From positions 3,354,043-3,418,042 of the forward strand of contig JACBWW010000051.1 in the NCBI GenBank assembly GCA_020086605.1: a DNA stretch of 64,000 nt. Direction: 5' to 3'. Each line of letters opens with the position of its first letter. The stretch's first letter is position 1. This DNA comes from Lanius collurio. Taxonomy: Eukaryota > Chordata > Aves > Passeriformes > Laniidae. Below are positions 10,653 through 25,600 of the stretch, one piece after another. The notes below the pieces were generated by a model that saw nothing but the letters and a program-made list of their open reading frames with translations, did no database searches and was not told the origin of the DNA. The position numbers and the translations under genes were made by a program.

Positions 10653-13600
10653 CTGCTGGGACAACAGAGATGGAAAGGAGAAAAAAGCGTGCTATTTTGC
10701 CGGATATTCCCTGCACATCAGCAAGCAGCCCTGCATTCTTAATGGGATTCAAAATAAACAGATGGCACGAGAAAGACCTTAATCTTTTATTGCTTTGTAT
10801 CTGCCACCAAAACAGAGCTTGTGCTACACAAATGTGTAATATCTGGAGCGAGGCCGAGGCCAAGCAGGCCTGCTGGCTTTGATCAGCAGCCTGGAAGTGT
10901 TGAAATGAATGCTGAGTGTTTGAGTCCTGCAACACTCCTGCAAACTAAGAATTAGTTTTACCATGTCTGCTTCTCAGGAGCAAAGGTCAGCCTGCTCTGT
11001 GTGACACTAGTGGTCTGGGATACCTGAGTGTCTGTGCTGTTCTGCAGTCCCTGTGCAGCAGCCAGATACATTTTGGGGATGTGTATATGTAAAATTTGGG
11101 AAGTCTGTGGTTCATTCACAGGAAAGGCACAACCTAAATAAAAATAATATAATCCAGCTCCTTCCTTCTGTACAGGAACAAAGAAACGTAGAAAGGATGC
11201 TGTTAAAACTCAGTGAGTTTCCAGGGAGTCTTTTCAGGTCAGAGCAGAAGAGGCCCTACCCTCGTAGGAAAGACCAGCATGATCTGTGGGATTCCCCTGG
11301 AAACCTGCCCAGCTGCATCTGAAGAAGCTGAGAATCTTTCATGCCACTTCAGGTGAGCAGTTCCTCCTTGGTAAGACCCCTCTTCCCAGTAGTGCAAATA
11401 ACTGATCCCTGCTTGCTGAGGGATCAAAACAAACTCTAAACATCCCACCCAAATCCTGGGAGCAGCAAACCTTGAGGATTCAGGAGACAGAGAGTGAAAC
11501 TCTTCGCTACATGTCCCCCTTTCTGTATGTGATAGTAGCTACGTACTGTTGTGTGGTTCTGTTCTCCCTGGACTCTCTGCAGAGGCTGACTTAGCTTTAT
11601 CTTTGCTGTTTGCCATCCCCCAAGGTCAGAGAGGCAGGGAAGAGAGGTGCAAAGCAGGTGTAAATTAGGTGTAAAGCAGGGATGCAGCAGCACAGCTCCG
11701 GGCCCTGGGGCCAAGCCTACCTCTGTCACAGAGCTCTCCGCTGTAGCCGGGGTCACATTCACAGTAGGGCTCCCCATGCTCCGAGACTTTGCACTGCCCG
11801 TGGCTGCATTTCAAAGTCCTGCAGGGGTTTGAGGAGTTGTTCTTCTTGTCGCAGTACATGCCCGTGTAGCCCTCCATGCACTTACAGGTGTAAGCAGAGC
11901 CGGCCGCCGTGCACTTACCATGCAGACACCTGGAGAAACAGAAGCATTTAGAGCTGGTCTTTGCTAGATGTGAAGGTTCCTTTTCCCAGAAATGTTTGAT
12001 TTTGGCATTTCTGCCCATTTAATTCCAGGACTCTAATCCAAAAACAGCAGCTCAGTGTCAAATACTCTGGAGAAAACTGAGTTTTCAGTGAATACTGGAT
12101 AACGTTCAGAGAATACGTTTAGAATGTGAACCTAAGTGGAAAACATTAGGCTCTTCTGTGAGCACAGACCAATGCTTGGCATCCACACAAGACAGCTCAC
12201 ATTTACAGCATCAGCACGTGGAACTAAGTGCCAACAATCAAGCTGCATGCCCAGGCTTCCTGAGCAGAGTTACTGTACAAATAATATCAGGTGATGAAAA
12301 CCAGTGTGAAAAATGAAAGTGCTTGTAGCAAAGCTATGCACAGACTTATCAGCGGGCAGCTGTACTTGAGGGTTCCCCGGCTCCTGAGGTTTGCAGCGAG
12401 CTTTGGCATTTCCGAGGAGTACCACAGGGTGGGGTGTTGATCCTTAGCAAGTTCTCTGACACCCTCCCACCGCTGGGACAGGGACACACTTGTAATGGAC
12501 TGAGAACAGGGAGGAAAGCAACTCTCTCCAGCCAAGGAAAAGCTGCTCAGGGCTTATAAACCTTTGGCATAACATAACTTGACATAAACTTATGTCTCTC
12601 TTATTTTTATTTTATTTCTATTACTTTAAAGTTGTTCCCTGTTTATGTTGAATTTTTGTGCATTTAATTTTTAATCTTTGAACTAAAAAGGACAAATTAT
12701 AAGAGCAGTTTCAGTCAAGTCAAGGCGTGCAAAATACTGTAATAAAGGGAGTCACAGTCTGTATAAAGCAGTATTTTCTGCCCCATGGACCAGAGGTTAC
12801 CTGATCTTACAGGTTCATTTTCTCAGTGAGATTAACCTGTGAGTGTTGGAGCAGACACGTGCCAGCAGTGCTCCACCCTCTCCTGGATACACCGGGCGTG
12901 GCTGTAAGGAGACAGCTCCAGAAGGCTGAAGTGATTCCAGCAAAGGTGGGAGCGTGTGTGAGATTAAAAATACACACAGCTACTTTCCTTAGCAAAGGGC
13001 TACGTTCCTGATTGCTTTACCCTCCTTGGATTATGAGAGGAACAATCCCTCATCATGTAAATGTCTGGAACTCCCTTTTTTTTTTTCTCTCTGTCCAACC
13101 ACAACAGCTTTGTGTTGACATTGGAAACTCAAGGAAACATTTGGGTCTTCATACCTTTGGTTTGTAAACTGTCAGGTGCTTTTCAACACCTTCCACAGGC
13201 TTCAGGACTTTGCAGAATTAGAACCAGAAGCAAATTTAAAATGGTACCTTTGCCAGGTTAAATTTCTGAGAGTGATTATTCACTGCATCAATTTACCTGT
13301 CAAAAGTTTGTGCTCATGAAAAGCGCCTTCCAAGACAGCAACTGAAGTAACTTCTAAAACAAAAGTACTTCCATCTGCTTATGAAACACCACCGAAATAT
13401 GCAGCCTGCTGCTCTGCACGGGACTGTTTCCTGTGTATTTGCCATAAGAAAGCTATTCATCCCGTGTTTCTGATGGAGATGTGGTTATTGAGCCTTTGAA
13501 CTGTAAATACTTTACACTCACGCTCCCTTCACATGCAACACCATGCCATCCTTTAAACTTGTACTTTAAAGGGCTATTTCAAAGTGTAATGTTTAAGTCA

Positions 13601-16600
13601 GATATTTGGGAAATTTAAAGCTGCTCACATTGGAGTGCATAATGGTCTTCAGGGAGTAAGTCTGAACACTGGGCCCAGTGCTGCTGGGAGAAAACCCCTA
13701 AAATGTGTACCTCCCACTCACAGGCAGCTCTGCTGTGTGCAGGCACTCACCTCCTGGGGTTAAGCCATGCCCATTAACAGGAGGGTTTGTATTTTAATGT
13801 GTAGAGTCACAGCTGAAGGTATGACCTGCAGCATTAACACCTGAGCTCCTTCAGAACCACGAGCTCCTTTGGCGAGTCAGCAACATCCGAACAAGAAGTG
13901 GAATTTGACGCTGTGGTGCTGACTCACAACTGTCAATAACCTCATGTGGGGACCTAGCACCTCCAAAAACAGTCAGATGTGGTTTTGCAAGATGAATTGT
14001 GAAATATGCACTCGCTGTAAAGCTTTTGCCCCCCCATCAGCATTTGTTTGAGCTTACCTGTGGTTAAGACATGGATCTCCAATTTCCTGGTCACACAGAG
14101 GGCCCATCCAGCCTGGGTGACATTCACAAATCACACTCGTTTTCTCCAGGGATCGGCAAATCCCGTGCTTGCAGATGTTACAGGATTTGCAGCCAGGAAG
14201 GACTCCCAGTGACTGCTGTGGTAAATCCTTGAAATCCTGCAGCTCGTTGTTGATGCGGACATCGTGAATGCACCCGTGAAAACCATTGGGTGTCTTATCT
14301 GCACCCTGGCGCAGGGATGACAATCCAGTAGAGGTTGGGATCCCTTCAGATAAAAGCAAAAGGGGAAGGCTCATTTACACTTACAATGGTAATACAAATT
14401 ATAACTGCTAAGACTTCTTTTGTCATAGCCCGTTAAAATCTTTGAATAATTAATTTGCATAGGACCTTTGTAAGGTAACACAATCTCATTGTCCTCATTC
14501 TAGAAATGGAAAGAAACAAAAATAAACTCACTTGCCCAATCTTCTGTAAGAAGTACATGACCAAAAAAAAAAGAAAAACCAAACCAAACAACCCCTTTTT
14601 TTTTTGCTGATGGCCATGTGTTTCTGTCCTTAGAGAATGTTCCTTCTCTTTATTAGCAATTATTCTTCTGAGAGGTTTAAGGATGCCTTCATTTGTCAGC
14701 AGGTAGCATCCACCTCTGGGATGCAACAAGACTGTTTGGCTTTACTGGGTCACAGTGTTAAGAGAGGGAGTGGTAAAAGAGCATCCCACGGAAAGTAGTG
14801 CAGGAAGGCTCTAAAGACAGGGAACAGCACTTCAAGGGCCAGGCCAAGGCTTTGTGGTGAGCACCTCCCATCTTGCTGAAGTGCTTGGAAGAGTTTACTT
14901 GTTTGGGTGGCCAGCAGGTTCTTTTGGATGTTGTTTTATGCCTTCCCCAGTGACACCAGCTTGGATGTACAGCTGCATTAGCACAGGCAAGTGCTTCCAT
15001 TTCCAGCGTGTGAGGCCTCTGAACCTGCTGTCTGTAAGTAATGCCACTGTTAAAGGAGGTCTTAAACCAAATCCAGCATCTCTTTAACCATGTGTTAGGA
15101 GGAAAATTGCTAGAGTGGGTGATGTGGTTGTGAGATGCACAAAACTGTGAGCACCTGAAGGCTCAGCTCTGTGTTCAGTGCTCTAGGTCAGGAACAATTG
15201 CTCTGGGGTAATTTAGGCAGCTACTTCAATTAAACCCCCTGCAGAGGAAGGGCAGCTGGCTTCCATGGGGGTGCTGCACATGGAGGGGTGGCACATGCAG
15301 AACTGTGAGGGTGCAGAAAGAAGCAAGAAGAATTTTAACAGGCAACAGAAAAAGTCTCCACTGAGGCCGTGGATCCTGGCATTCAATAGTCCTTCATTCC
15401 AGGCCTCAGGTTTTTCCTGAGAATTTATTTCAGGTACCTTTTGAGAATTAATATTGATTTATGATACTCATCCATTAACAAAACTTCTCCACGTGATTCA
15501 TTCCCAAGTTCCCTGTGTATAAATTGCTGCAGGATTGGTATCTTTTGTGCTGTGCTAAAGGGAGAAATTGTGATGGCCTCTGCACGAGCAGATTATCTTT
15601 GATGCACAATGCTCTTCAATAGCCTGTGACATTCTTAACAGGAGCTCTGTAAAAAGCTCAGCTCTGTACAAAGCAAGATTAGCCAGTTTTCTGTTTTACA
15701 AGGTCAATATTCAGGGTTCTTTTTAAAAAGTGTTATTAAAGAAAATTATTTAGAAAAGCCTTGACCAGCATCAACTGAAGTTGGTAAGCATTTCTACTAC
15801 TGGCTTCAATGATCTCATTAGAAAAAGCCTGAAGACTTTCTGAGTCTGTTACCATTCTGCTGACTTTTGCATTTGGAATAGGCTGACTAAAAAGTCAAGA
15901 ACTCTGTGTCACTGAAATAGAGATTTCAGCATTCAGTCCAGAATAGAACTAGGGGGGTTCTGGCAAAAACAATCCATTGGGCAGAGACCAGCCTTTGTTC
16001 TGTCTCTTGTAACCAGACACCTAATTAGTGGTATAGTCATTATTCTGGGCATTGTTCCTCACCCCATTAGGCCTCTTCTTACCCCCAGATTCAGTACTTA
16101 ATATGAAAAAACTTCTTCACTGAGGTTTAGTCAGTTCTAAGATCTGTGTAAAACTGTGGCTTCAGTTTGCAATGACAATACAATTAACTAAGGTGTTCTT
16201 AGCTTGGGTGTTAATATGTTTCTTAATCACACACCTCTTTCCCCCAGTTTTTAGATATCTATAAAACTTTCAGCAGAAATACTGCTCAGTTATGTTATAT
16301 TTAAACCTACTGAATACTGATTTGGTTTTTTGCCATTTGACAATTTTTGATACTCCCACTGACACTTCCACTCCAGCCATGAACACCTTGGTGCCAGCCA
16401 GTTCTGGAAGCTTCTGAAATGCCAATGGGCTGTTCCTGCAGTGGCTGTGTGAGAACCCTCTCCATAGGATAGAAGATGATTTGCTTCTGAGAAGACACAT
16501 TCAAAGCAATTCACAGTACCTCCAATGTAGAGGGGTGTGTTGAGGCTGACAGAAGACTGCTTCTGGAGCTTTCCCAGACTCTTGGGAGCCCCCTTGTCCA

Positions 16601-19600
16601 CCACCAGGTTCAGAGTTTGGTTCAGCATCACAAGTTCCACACTGTGAAACTGCCCATCATTAACTGTTTCCACACTAGAAAGTAAGAGGGAAAAAAAGAA
16701 GAATTAGAAGATGAACAAGGAACAGCCTCTGCTTCTGTGACATCCTGCAGTACACCTTGCACAGCAGAGCTCTGGAGTTGGCAGTCACTGTGTTCTCAGC
16801 ATTTCCTCCAGCAGGGAGGTAAAGACTGACACACAGCTGGTCCTGTGCAGGCAGTACCCACACACGTGGAACACTTCAGAGGGCAGCTAATCAGCTGTGC
16901 AGCTGTCGCCCTGATTTTTAGAAATCTTTTAGCCTTCTGATGTTTTCATTCTAGTTGCAAGCTTTCCCACACATTTTTTTTGTAAACAACTCAGTTGTTT
17001 TGCATTCCTTCGTAGAGGTGGAGAAAGTTGGATTGGTAACTTGTCCAGTGTCATTGGAGAGGTGGCCCTTTCACCCTCCAATCCACTGTCACTTTTGTAA
17101 AACTATAAGTAGTGGAGTCAGAAAATAAACCTCTCTCTTTGCTCACCTTCAGCTGTTGCGTTCACGCGTGTGCTCTCGTGTCCTACAGTGACATGCAGCC
17201 ACTCGAGCTATTTTTACCATGGCAGAAATCCAAGTGTGGAGCTACAAGGCACACTGGCTTTGGTGACAAAACTTACAAAAAATCCCATTGTGTGCCCTCA
17301 GCCACAGCTTGCTGCCCTCTGTCACACTGCTTGGTGCTGCAGGCTGGATCACTGAAGGAATTTCTTCTTGTATGGTATTTTAAACTCAAATTACCTCACA
17401 GGGGTCAGGAGATTGCAGTTTGGGGTGAGACACCTCTGAAACCAGCATCTCCTCACAGCAGAAGTGTCTTGGAACTACGTACCAAGCAATAAGGACAGGC
17501 TGAGAGTCTTAAAGCCAGAAAAGGAATTCAGGAGGTTTTGGCTTATAAATGACTAGGGTGCTTTGTTCAATATCAAACACAAGGGAAAATGACAAATTGC
17601 TAATTCTCTTTGGGAAACGTTAAGGTGAAGATTGAGGCTTGCTGATAAAATAGTAGGAATTGTGGGGTGGGGGGGCAGGGAGCAGGCAGCCATCTGAGCA
17701 GACAAGGTGTTAAAGAAGTGTGTATTTATTGCTTTGTTTTTAACACCGATTTTTCAGATGCACAAAGCCTGAAGCAACCTCCTCATCTGCACCTCAAACA
17801 ATCTTCACCTTCATCTCCTGTTCAGTCCCCTAGAAGTTAAAAGGTGCAGTGATATCNGGCCGGGAATGAGGGGTGCGAGCAGGGAATGCGGGCTACGGGC
17901 CGGGAACGACGGGTGCGAGCAGGGAATGCGGGCTACGGGCCGGGAACGAGGGGTGCGAGCCGGGAATGCGGGCTACGGGCCGGGAACGAGGGGTGCGAGC
18001 CGGGAATGCGGGCTACGGGCCGGGAACGAGGGGTGCGAGCCGAGCTAGAGCTGGAGATGCGGGCCGGGAGCGCGGTGCAGCGGCGCGGGCGGGCAGCAGA
18101 GGGCGCCGTGGCACCGCCGAGCCGAGCGGGGACGGCCCCGGCCCAGCCCCGGCTCCGCTCCCGGTCCCGCTCCGGCCCCCGCTCCCAGGCCCTCTCCGGT
18201 CCCGCTCCGGCCCTGCTCTGGTCCCGCTCCCGGTCCCGCTCCCAGGCCCTCTCCGGCCCGGCTCCCGGACCTGCTCTGGTCCCGCTCCCGGTCCCGCTCC
18301 GGCCCCTCTCCCGGTCCCGCTCCAGCCCCGCTCCCAGGACAGCTCCGACCCCCGGTCCCGCTCCAGCCCCGCTCCCGGTCCCGCTCCGGCCCCCGGTCCC
18401 GCTCCGGCCCCTCTCCCGGTCCCGCTCCGGCCCCGCTCCGCCTCGGCTGCCCCGTGCCGCAGCGAAACCAGAGCAGCCCGTGTGAGCACAGCGAGGGACA
18501 GCCGAAAGGTGCGGCAGGGAGAGCCGAAGGGCCGCTGGAGCCGCACCAGCTGCCTTTCCCGGGCGCTAACAAACCATGTCGCTCCTGGGATCTTTCCAAG
18601 CCATTAATGCAATCAGGAAATCTTAGCTGACTTCCAACCGCAGTGTTTTGTGCCACCACCATTAGATATTGTATAGTTTTCCTACATATCCTTGTTGAAA
18701 AAAGGGAGGAATTACGATTAAACACTTGAAATGGAAGCAAGGATTTCCAAGAAATTTATAATTAAACTTGCTAAAAAGTAAGCAGCGAAAGGAATTGGAA
18801 GTTTCCTGTAACACGAAATGACTCCTCAGCACCCAGGCACTGCTGCTCTGGGTTGTGCTCGGCAGCTGGTGAGGACCCACCTGCTCGGGCATTTCCCCCC
18901 TGGGCTCAGCCTCTGCAGCATCCCTCCCCTTTCTCTTCTCCATCACACTCGTCTTTTCCAAGCCCACTTCACATGCCTCACACAGTCCAGTACATTGCTC
19001 TCACTGAGGTTACCCTCACGGAGCCGCTGGCCATGGCATCTGGTCAAATTTGGCCAAAAAAAAGGAAAATGCTGCGATGTGAGGAGAGCCCAGCTTCCAA
19101 AGCCCTGGGTCCAGCACCTTCTGTTCCCTCAGAGCTGCCCTCACAGGGAAGGGAGGCCACTAGGGAGGGCTCTGTGGAAGAGACATTAAAATTTCCTGTG
19201 GGAGGGAGCTGGCCTCTTCTGTCAGAGCAACTCCAGCAAGGTGAGCCAACAGACCCATTGCACAGGGCACTGCACACAGGCCATGAACACGGCCTCTGCT
19301 GGGAGCTCAGACTCCACAACACAAAGAAATGAAGGGGAAAGGATGTGTATTAAACATAAAACCCCGGGGAATATAGGAAAGAGTTGATTTCCACTCTCAT
19401 TTTTCACCTATTTCTTTTCTTCCTCCTATATATTTTCTTCTCTACTCCAGCCCCAAGCACACACAGATGTTTTAAACACTGACTCCCCCTGCTCTAATAC
19501 CCACGAGAGATTTAGAGCTGAACTACTATAAATATGCCAGTGAACAGAAATGCATTAAAGGATTAAAGCATTCAATTGGAACTTGTAAAATTTGGGCTTT

Positions 19601-22600
19601 GGGGTCAGTTGTTTTTTCACTGACTAGTAATATACCTTTATTGTAGACAGCAGAGAACAGCAGGGCAGAAGAGTCAAAAACAAAAATAGCTTTAAGTATC
19701 ACAGCAAACCATGGTACTGTGGAGACATATAACCATCAATTATGCAAATGAGAACATTAATTCATTAGCTACAGTCTCCAGATTTTCCTGACCTCTGTCT
19801 TAATGGGGACATGCCTCATTTGACACACAAAACAAAGGAAACACAAGGATGGTAAGAGACTGGGGGGTGAAGGCCATGGGGAACACTGAACTTAGATAAT
19901 CATTATGAACATTCAAAAGAGAAGGAAATAAATAAAATAGACATCCAAAAGAGCTTAAGGAGCTTACAGCACATGGGAGGAGCAAGCACCAGAGAAGAGG
20001 TACCAAAATCAAAAACTCAAGGTGAGAGCTGCAGGGAACTGTGCTGAGGTGTCAGCAGTTTGGGAGCTGTGAAACTCACACTGTGCCAGCCTGACTGCGG
20101 GGATCAGCACTGATGGGTTTTCACCTTTCCAAGCTACACTTACCTCCTACTCTTAGTTCCAGCTATAATCAGTCCTTGGCCTAAAATAGATTTAAAATTC
20201 TCCATGGCAACAAAGGCAAAATCATAACTGGAGTGGTGTTTGTGCTACCTCCACAATAACACATCACTTCAAGCACTATCGTCTTCAGGAGCTGAATAAA
20301 AACCACATGTTGAGAAAAAAAGTATGAAAAATGCTAATGAAACACAGGACTAGGGAAATAAGAGGTGAAAGGAATATTAAAGCACTCAAGTTCACTTTCA
20401 GCTTGAAATACACTCTTTTGTTATGTTCAGTCCTGTTTCAAATGACTTGAGTGTTAGGTCTTTTAAGCTGAGAGTACTCAACATTAAGAGTTTTTTCCTT
20501 GATACTTCCATTCTAATATGCTTGGTTTTATACCTTTCCTCCTACTTACATCTTCATAGACCACCCAAATAAACCATCTTTCTCTTCTTGGTGTTTACAG
20601 CCCTTGAACACTGGCAGCTGATTACCATATCTCCCTTAATGATCGTTTGGCCAGGCTATGCATATCTAATTTCCAGTCATAATTCAATTCCTGCAGCACT
20701 CCTGCCAGCAGTGAAAGTCACTGTATAACTTCTACAGGAAAAGCAAGGACCTTTTTTACACCCCTGCACCATGCAATTAACACAATCCTGACCCCTTTCC
20801 CTAGATGATTCATAAAAGGGTCAGACTCCCGGCCAGGGCAAACATTGCTTGCTTGCAGTGAATTCTCTCAGTGTCCCTGACCCGGGTGAGGTCCCACACC
20901 TCCCTCCAGCCCTGCTGCTGGGAGCAGAAGCTGCTGGGAGCAGAAGCTGCTGTCTCCTGCACTCGCACCAGCAGAGCTGGATACCTCACTCTGCTGAGGA
21001 TCTGTTAAAGCAAGTGCAATGGCAGTAAAAACAGCTGGAATGCATTCTGCCAAGTCCAAGGCCTCTCCTGAGTGACAGATCAGAGCATTGCTCCTGCCTG
21101 CCCACCCTCTCTCCACCAGGATGTGCTGGATTGTCACTGCACATGGTGGTGTCACGAGCTGCTGCATCCCAGTGTCCTCACAGGACAGGCATCAGAAAAG
21201 GTAACAAACCCATGAAATACAGAGTCCAAAAACCAGTCAAGAGATTCTGTGGTGCTGCTGGGCTGGTGGGAAATATGGTATCCTTGTAAAAACGACACTG
21301 CAAAATGCAGAGGAGAAAGCAGGTGCTGGCACAGCAGCAGGGCGGTGGCAGCCCGAGTGCCACATCTTCCTCAGCACTGCATGAGTACAGCTGTGTGTCA
21401 CACACCAGGACAGGCTGTGACACAGCCCCTGGCCCCACCAGGGCTTGGAACAGAGCAGGGTGTGTGAGGTGGCTTTCTAGCAAAACAGCTCTGCCTTTCA
21501 GCTGGTTATCAAATCACAGGTTCTGATGAGAAAATCCACCAGGTGCCTTCACAGAGTTGCTGCATCAGGCAATACTTTACCCCATCTATCTCCTTCTCAG
21601 CTCTGGAAAATATGATGGCATCTGCCAGATAGCAGCAGGGAGCAGGGCCACTAGAGTACAGTTACCAGGGCACCCAGTCAGACTGACAGAGAACAACAGG
21701 TTTTACCCAAAATTGGAGGCTAAGCCTCCAATTCTTTTATTTAAGAAAATAAAAGCAGTGTCTGATGAGAAATTGCTTCCCTCTCCTCTATAGCAACATG
21801 CCTATTGTTGGATCCTCTCCTTCCACAGACATGACCAAACCCATCACTATTTGACAGCCACAAGATCAGCTGCCATGCCCACCTTTCCCCCCAGCCCTGG
21901 GGTGTGCTGGCAAACACCAAGCTGTGGGTACCATTTCCACACTGGGAAGAAGCACTGAAATAACTGTGCACAGACCCATCCTGCACCTCCTCGATCTCCC
22001 TCAGCTCCAGGTCTGTGTGTGCTGCTTCCAACAGAGACTGCATCGATTGGATCCAGAGCTGGGGCTTGGGATAGACGGGATACGAATCTATCACACATGG
22101 TACACATCTAAACTTTGTGTTACTCATCATGTTCACAAGAAATTTACAGGCAGGAAAAAATAAACATACTAGCTTGTTACATGTTGTTGTAAGGCAAAAA
22201 CCTCACAATTCAAGACATGAGCCAGTCATTAGTGCACAGGAAGTTTAGAAAGTAATTTTGACTGTGAGTAGGTTTGTTCTATCTCTGTCTAGTATGAAAA
22301 CACTTCAACCTTCCTCTGATGCAATCAATATTAACCAACTTTGGCAATGTACTACTGGTGAAGCAGGAAAATACCTTTAAAACATTTACACACCTTTCCC
22401 CAGTCTGGCCTCTGCTGACAGGGGATGCCTGAGTGCAACTTAGACCCACAGCTCCAGATTTTGGCCCCTGAATAATGTGACTCAGAGAATGGAACTTTTA
22501 TTTTTGTCATTACCACTGGACAAGTGGCTTTAGATGACCCATTCCTAACTGCCTGTGCCTGGTATACAGACAGGCCAGCACTGGCTCACTTTGTGAAAGG

Positions 22601-25600
22601 TTTTGCCTTCTTCTGGTAAAACAGCTCACTGAAACTCCCTCTCCACGTGTGAGACATGAAGTGTGGGTCTGCAGCATGTGGGTACTCAGACACTGCACCG
22701 AAGAGAATGAGCTGGGTGGAGGCAGAGAGGAGATGAGAAACTGTCATTCTTGCAAGAGATACTGGAGAGATTTACAAAGAAATAAATTAATTCAGCTTAA
22801 CAAGATTTTGCCTGCTAAGTCCTCTGGCAGCCTGAAGGACAAAACTGTACCCTTCTTAAGCTTCAGCACAGCAGGAAAAAGTTTCTGCATCTCATGAAAA
22901 CAAATATTTGATTCTGAACCTAATGATAAAAGTTAAATGATATTTTAAGGTCTTGACCTTACCTTTTCACTGTCCTACTAAACAAAAATCCAGGAAAAAC
23001 TAGGGAAATGCAGTGTTTGTAGCTTGACAAGAACTCACACACTTGCCATTTTTCTTCCATTTAAGTACACCAGAGCCCTTTATAAAAGTAAAAAAATAAC
23101 TCAGCTGTCCTTTGCCTTGGCTCATGCAAGATGTATAAGAACATTCCAATTTTACATTTTTTCCTGTGCAGGTCAGAGACTAATGCCAGTTTCTTTCATT
23201 ACGTTTGATGCAGAATCCCTAAGGACTACCTGAAAAAATAAGAGTATGTGATAGAGAGAATAAAATGAATTGCAAATATTCAGAATTGTAAAGAGCTCAC
23301 TGATGTCTCATAGAAATGTCTGAAAAACAGTCTATTTAGAGCCCATCCAGAGTATCAAACAGGCATCCCACCAGGGACAGGCACAGCACAGGCTGCAGAC
23401 TGTGAAGGTATTAGGAAGAAAAGGACCAGTCATGCAGTGCACTCTGCAAAGACGCTTTTGCCAAAAACTGAGTTTGACAAGCTCTAATAATGATCCTAAG
23501 AACAATTAATGCTCTCACTCCTCCAGCACATTCCCCCCAGAAGGCAGAGAATTAATGGTGAAGCCTACCAGGCTTTTCTGCAGATAAGCAAATGCAGCTA
23601 AAGAGACAATGGCACTAAAACCCATCTTCGGTCTCTTTGGAAGGGGTGGATGTTCTTCCACCACCACAGCCTCTGTTCAACCTCAGCACCAGCAGAAATT
23701 TGAGTAGAGGACCAGAGTCCTTGAGGAGCAGCACATCCATTCAGCAGTGGCATGGCCAGGGACAGTGCTGGACACTGAGTGCCCGTAGCTCGTGGGCTCC
23801 AGTGCCATGGGCAGAGCCCGAGGGAGTGGAAGGGCACAGGAAATCTGGAGATGCCACCAGGGTGGCAGAACCTTGTGCTGCTCTACAGCCTGCAGGGAGA
23901 GGGGAGAGGGGAGCAGGAACCTCACCCTCTGGAGACCTGCAGCACATTTCTGAAACACCTTTTCTATTTTTCGTGCATTTCTCTACTTTTTAGTGTGCAC
24001 AGGGAGCCAGATTTAATTTGTCATCTTGCAGTCATCACATCTGAAACAGATACAGTAGGAATGTAAGCTCCCTTATTTCAGGCCTTTTGCTTTAACCACA
24101 AGAACATCCATCTCTGCTACGGGAGAGTCAGCCAGACCATGAGAACTGCATGATACAATCTACAAGGAATATTTTTAATGATGTAGCATTTTTGAAAGCA
24201 GATTATGCAAGGATACTTTTAAAAGGAATTATAATGTAATTTGGGTGTAGTCTCTACAGAAAGACAAATATAATTCATTCTTATCTTTTCCTAACTGCCT
24301 CCTTTTTCACTGCTGTCAGGAACCCTGCATGAAAACATATGATTTTACACCAATGACGCCTGCATCTTGCTCTTTACCAGATATGACAGTCTGTATGCAA
24401 CATGGCAATATGGGAACTCTGGAGGGAATTACATCAGCAGTCTGTGTCAAAGTTCTGTTTTCCATTTCTATTAGGAGGGATTATTTCAGCATCCAAATCA
24501 ATATGACTGTATGGCAGCATAAAATCTATCAGAGAAAAGTTTACAAGTAAGGTCTTATCTATGGCTCAAGGAACAGATGTGGGAAAAAAGACTGAAAATA
24601 AGAGCTCTCCCTGTAGAATACAGTTAAACAGATAGCAGTGTCAATGGCTGAATGCTGCAACTGTGGGATTAACTATTCCTTGTTAATTCAAACTTTTAAC
24701 AATTGGATTCTGGTGGCAAATCAAAGCAGCATGTTCCTTACCAGTTGGCATCTTTAAATCAAGGTATGGCATCTGTGTAAAAGATTTATTTCATTTCAAG
24801 AACTCACAGTTGGTGTGGCACCAAGTACTGTCATGGCATGGAAGAGTAACTCTCAGCAGTGCAGAAACCAGGAGGGCAATAAAGCACTCAGAAAAAGATT
24901 TCTGTTCTCATTTGTCCACACATACAATAAAAGAAACAACAACTAGAAATCCTACTTCAAAAATGGATCTTCTGTAAGAGCTTTGCTATGCTATGACATT
25001 CAGGAAACCATTCTTCTGCAGCTCACAAGTAATAGGTTCCAGTAAAAGACCAGTCAGATTTTCTTTTAAAGGGTGAGCTCTGTCATTGCATTGTATTATA
25101 TTCATGGATTAACTTTTATTTCTCTCTAACTTGATGATAAATGACAGTGAATTTTAGGTAGTTGTTTCCATTGAACATGTGCTGACCTTTACCTGACTAG
25201 AATGAAAGAGAAGCCCAATGTCAACTTTAACCTTTCTGTCCAAACATACCACAGGGACAAACATGTGTAAAGCAAACCTAAATGTACAGACAGTTATCCT
25301 GGGCTTTTCCAGACTGACTTTGTACAACAGTTCTGGTTCAGTCTGCTCAGAAGAGTGACTGAAACACAGGAACAGCTCCCCTCTGGCAGCCAGGGACAAC
25401 CTGCCTTCCCAGAGGAGTTAAAATGAACAACTCTTTCCTGGCAATCCACTCCTATGGCACGTCCCTGCCCTGCATCCCCCACTGCAGCTCTGCAGCACAG
25501 CCACTCTCAGAATTCACAGCAAGCTGAGAGCAGCCCCCGTGTCTGGTGCAAACCTTCCCCCAGCTTTGTCCTACAGGGCTGGGGACAGCCTGGCACTGGA

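Noticed and set aside
17873..18740. Open frames of 177-244 codons in the GC-rich block
   Set aside because: They arise from a 40-bp minisatellite and a 12-bp C-rich repeat in CpG-dense DNA. Composition is Gly/Arg/Pro-rich in all frames and there is no splice or domain evidence.
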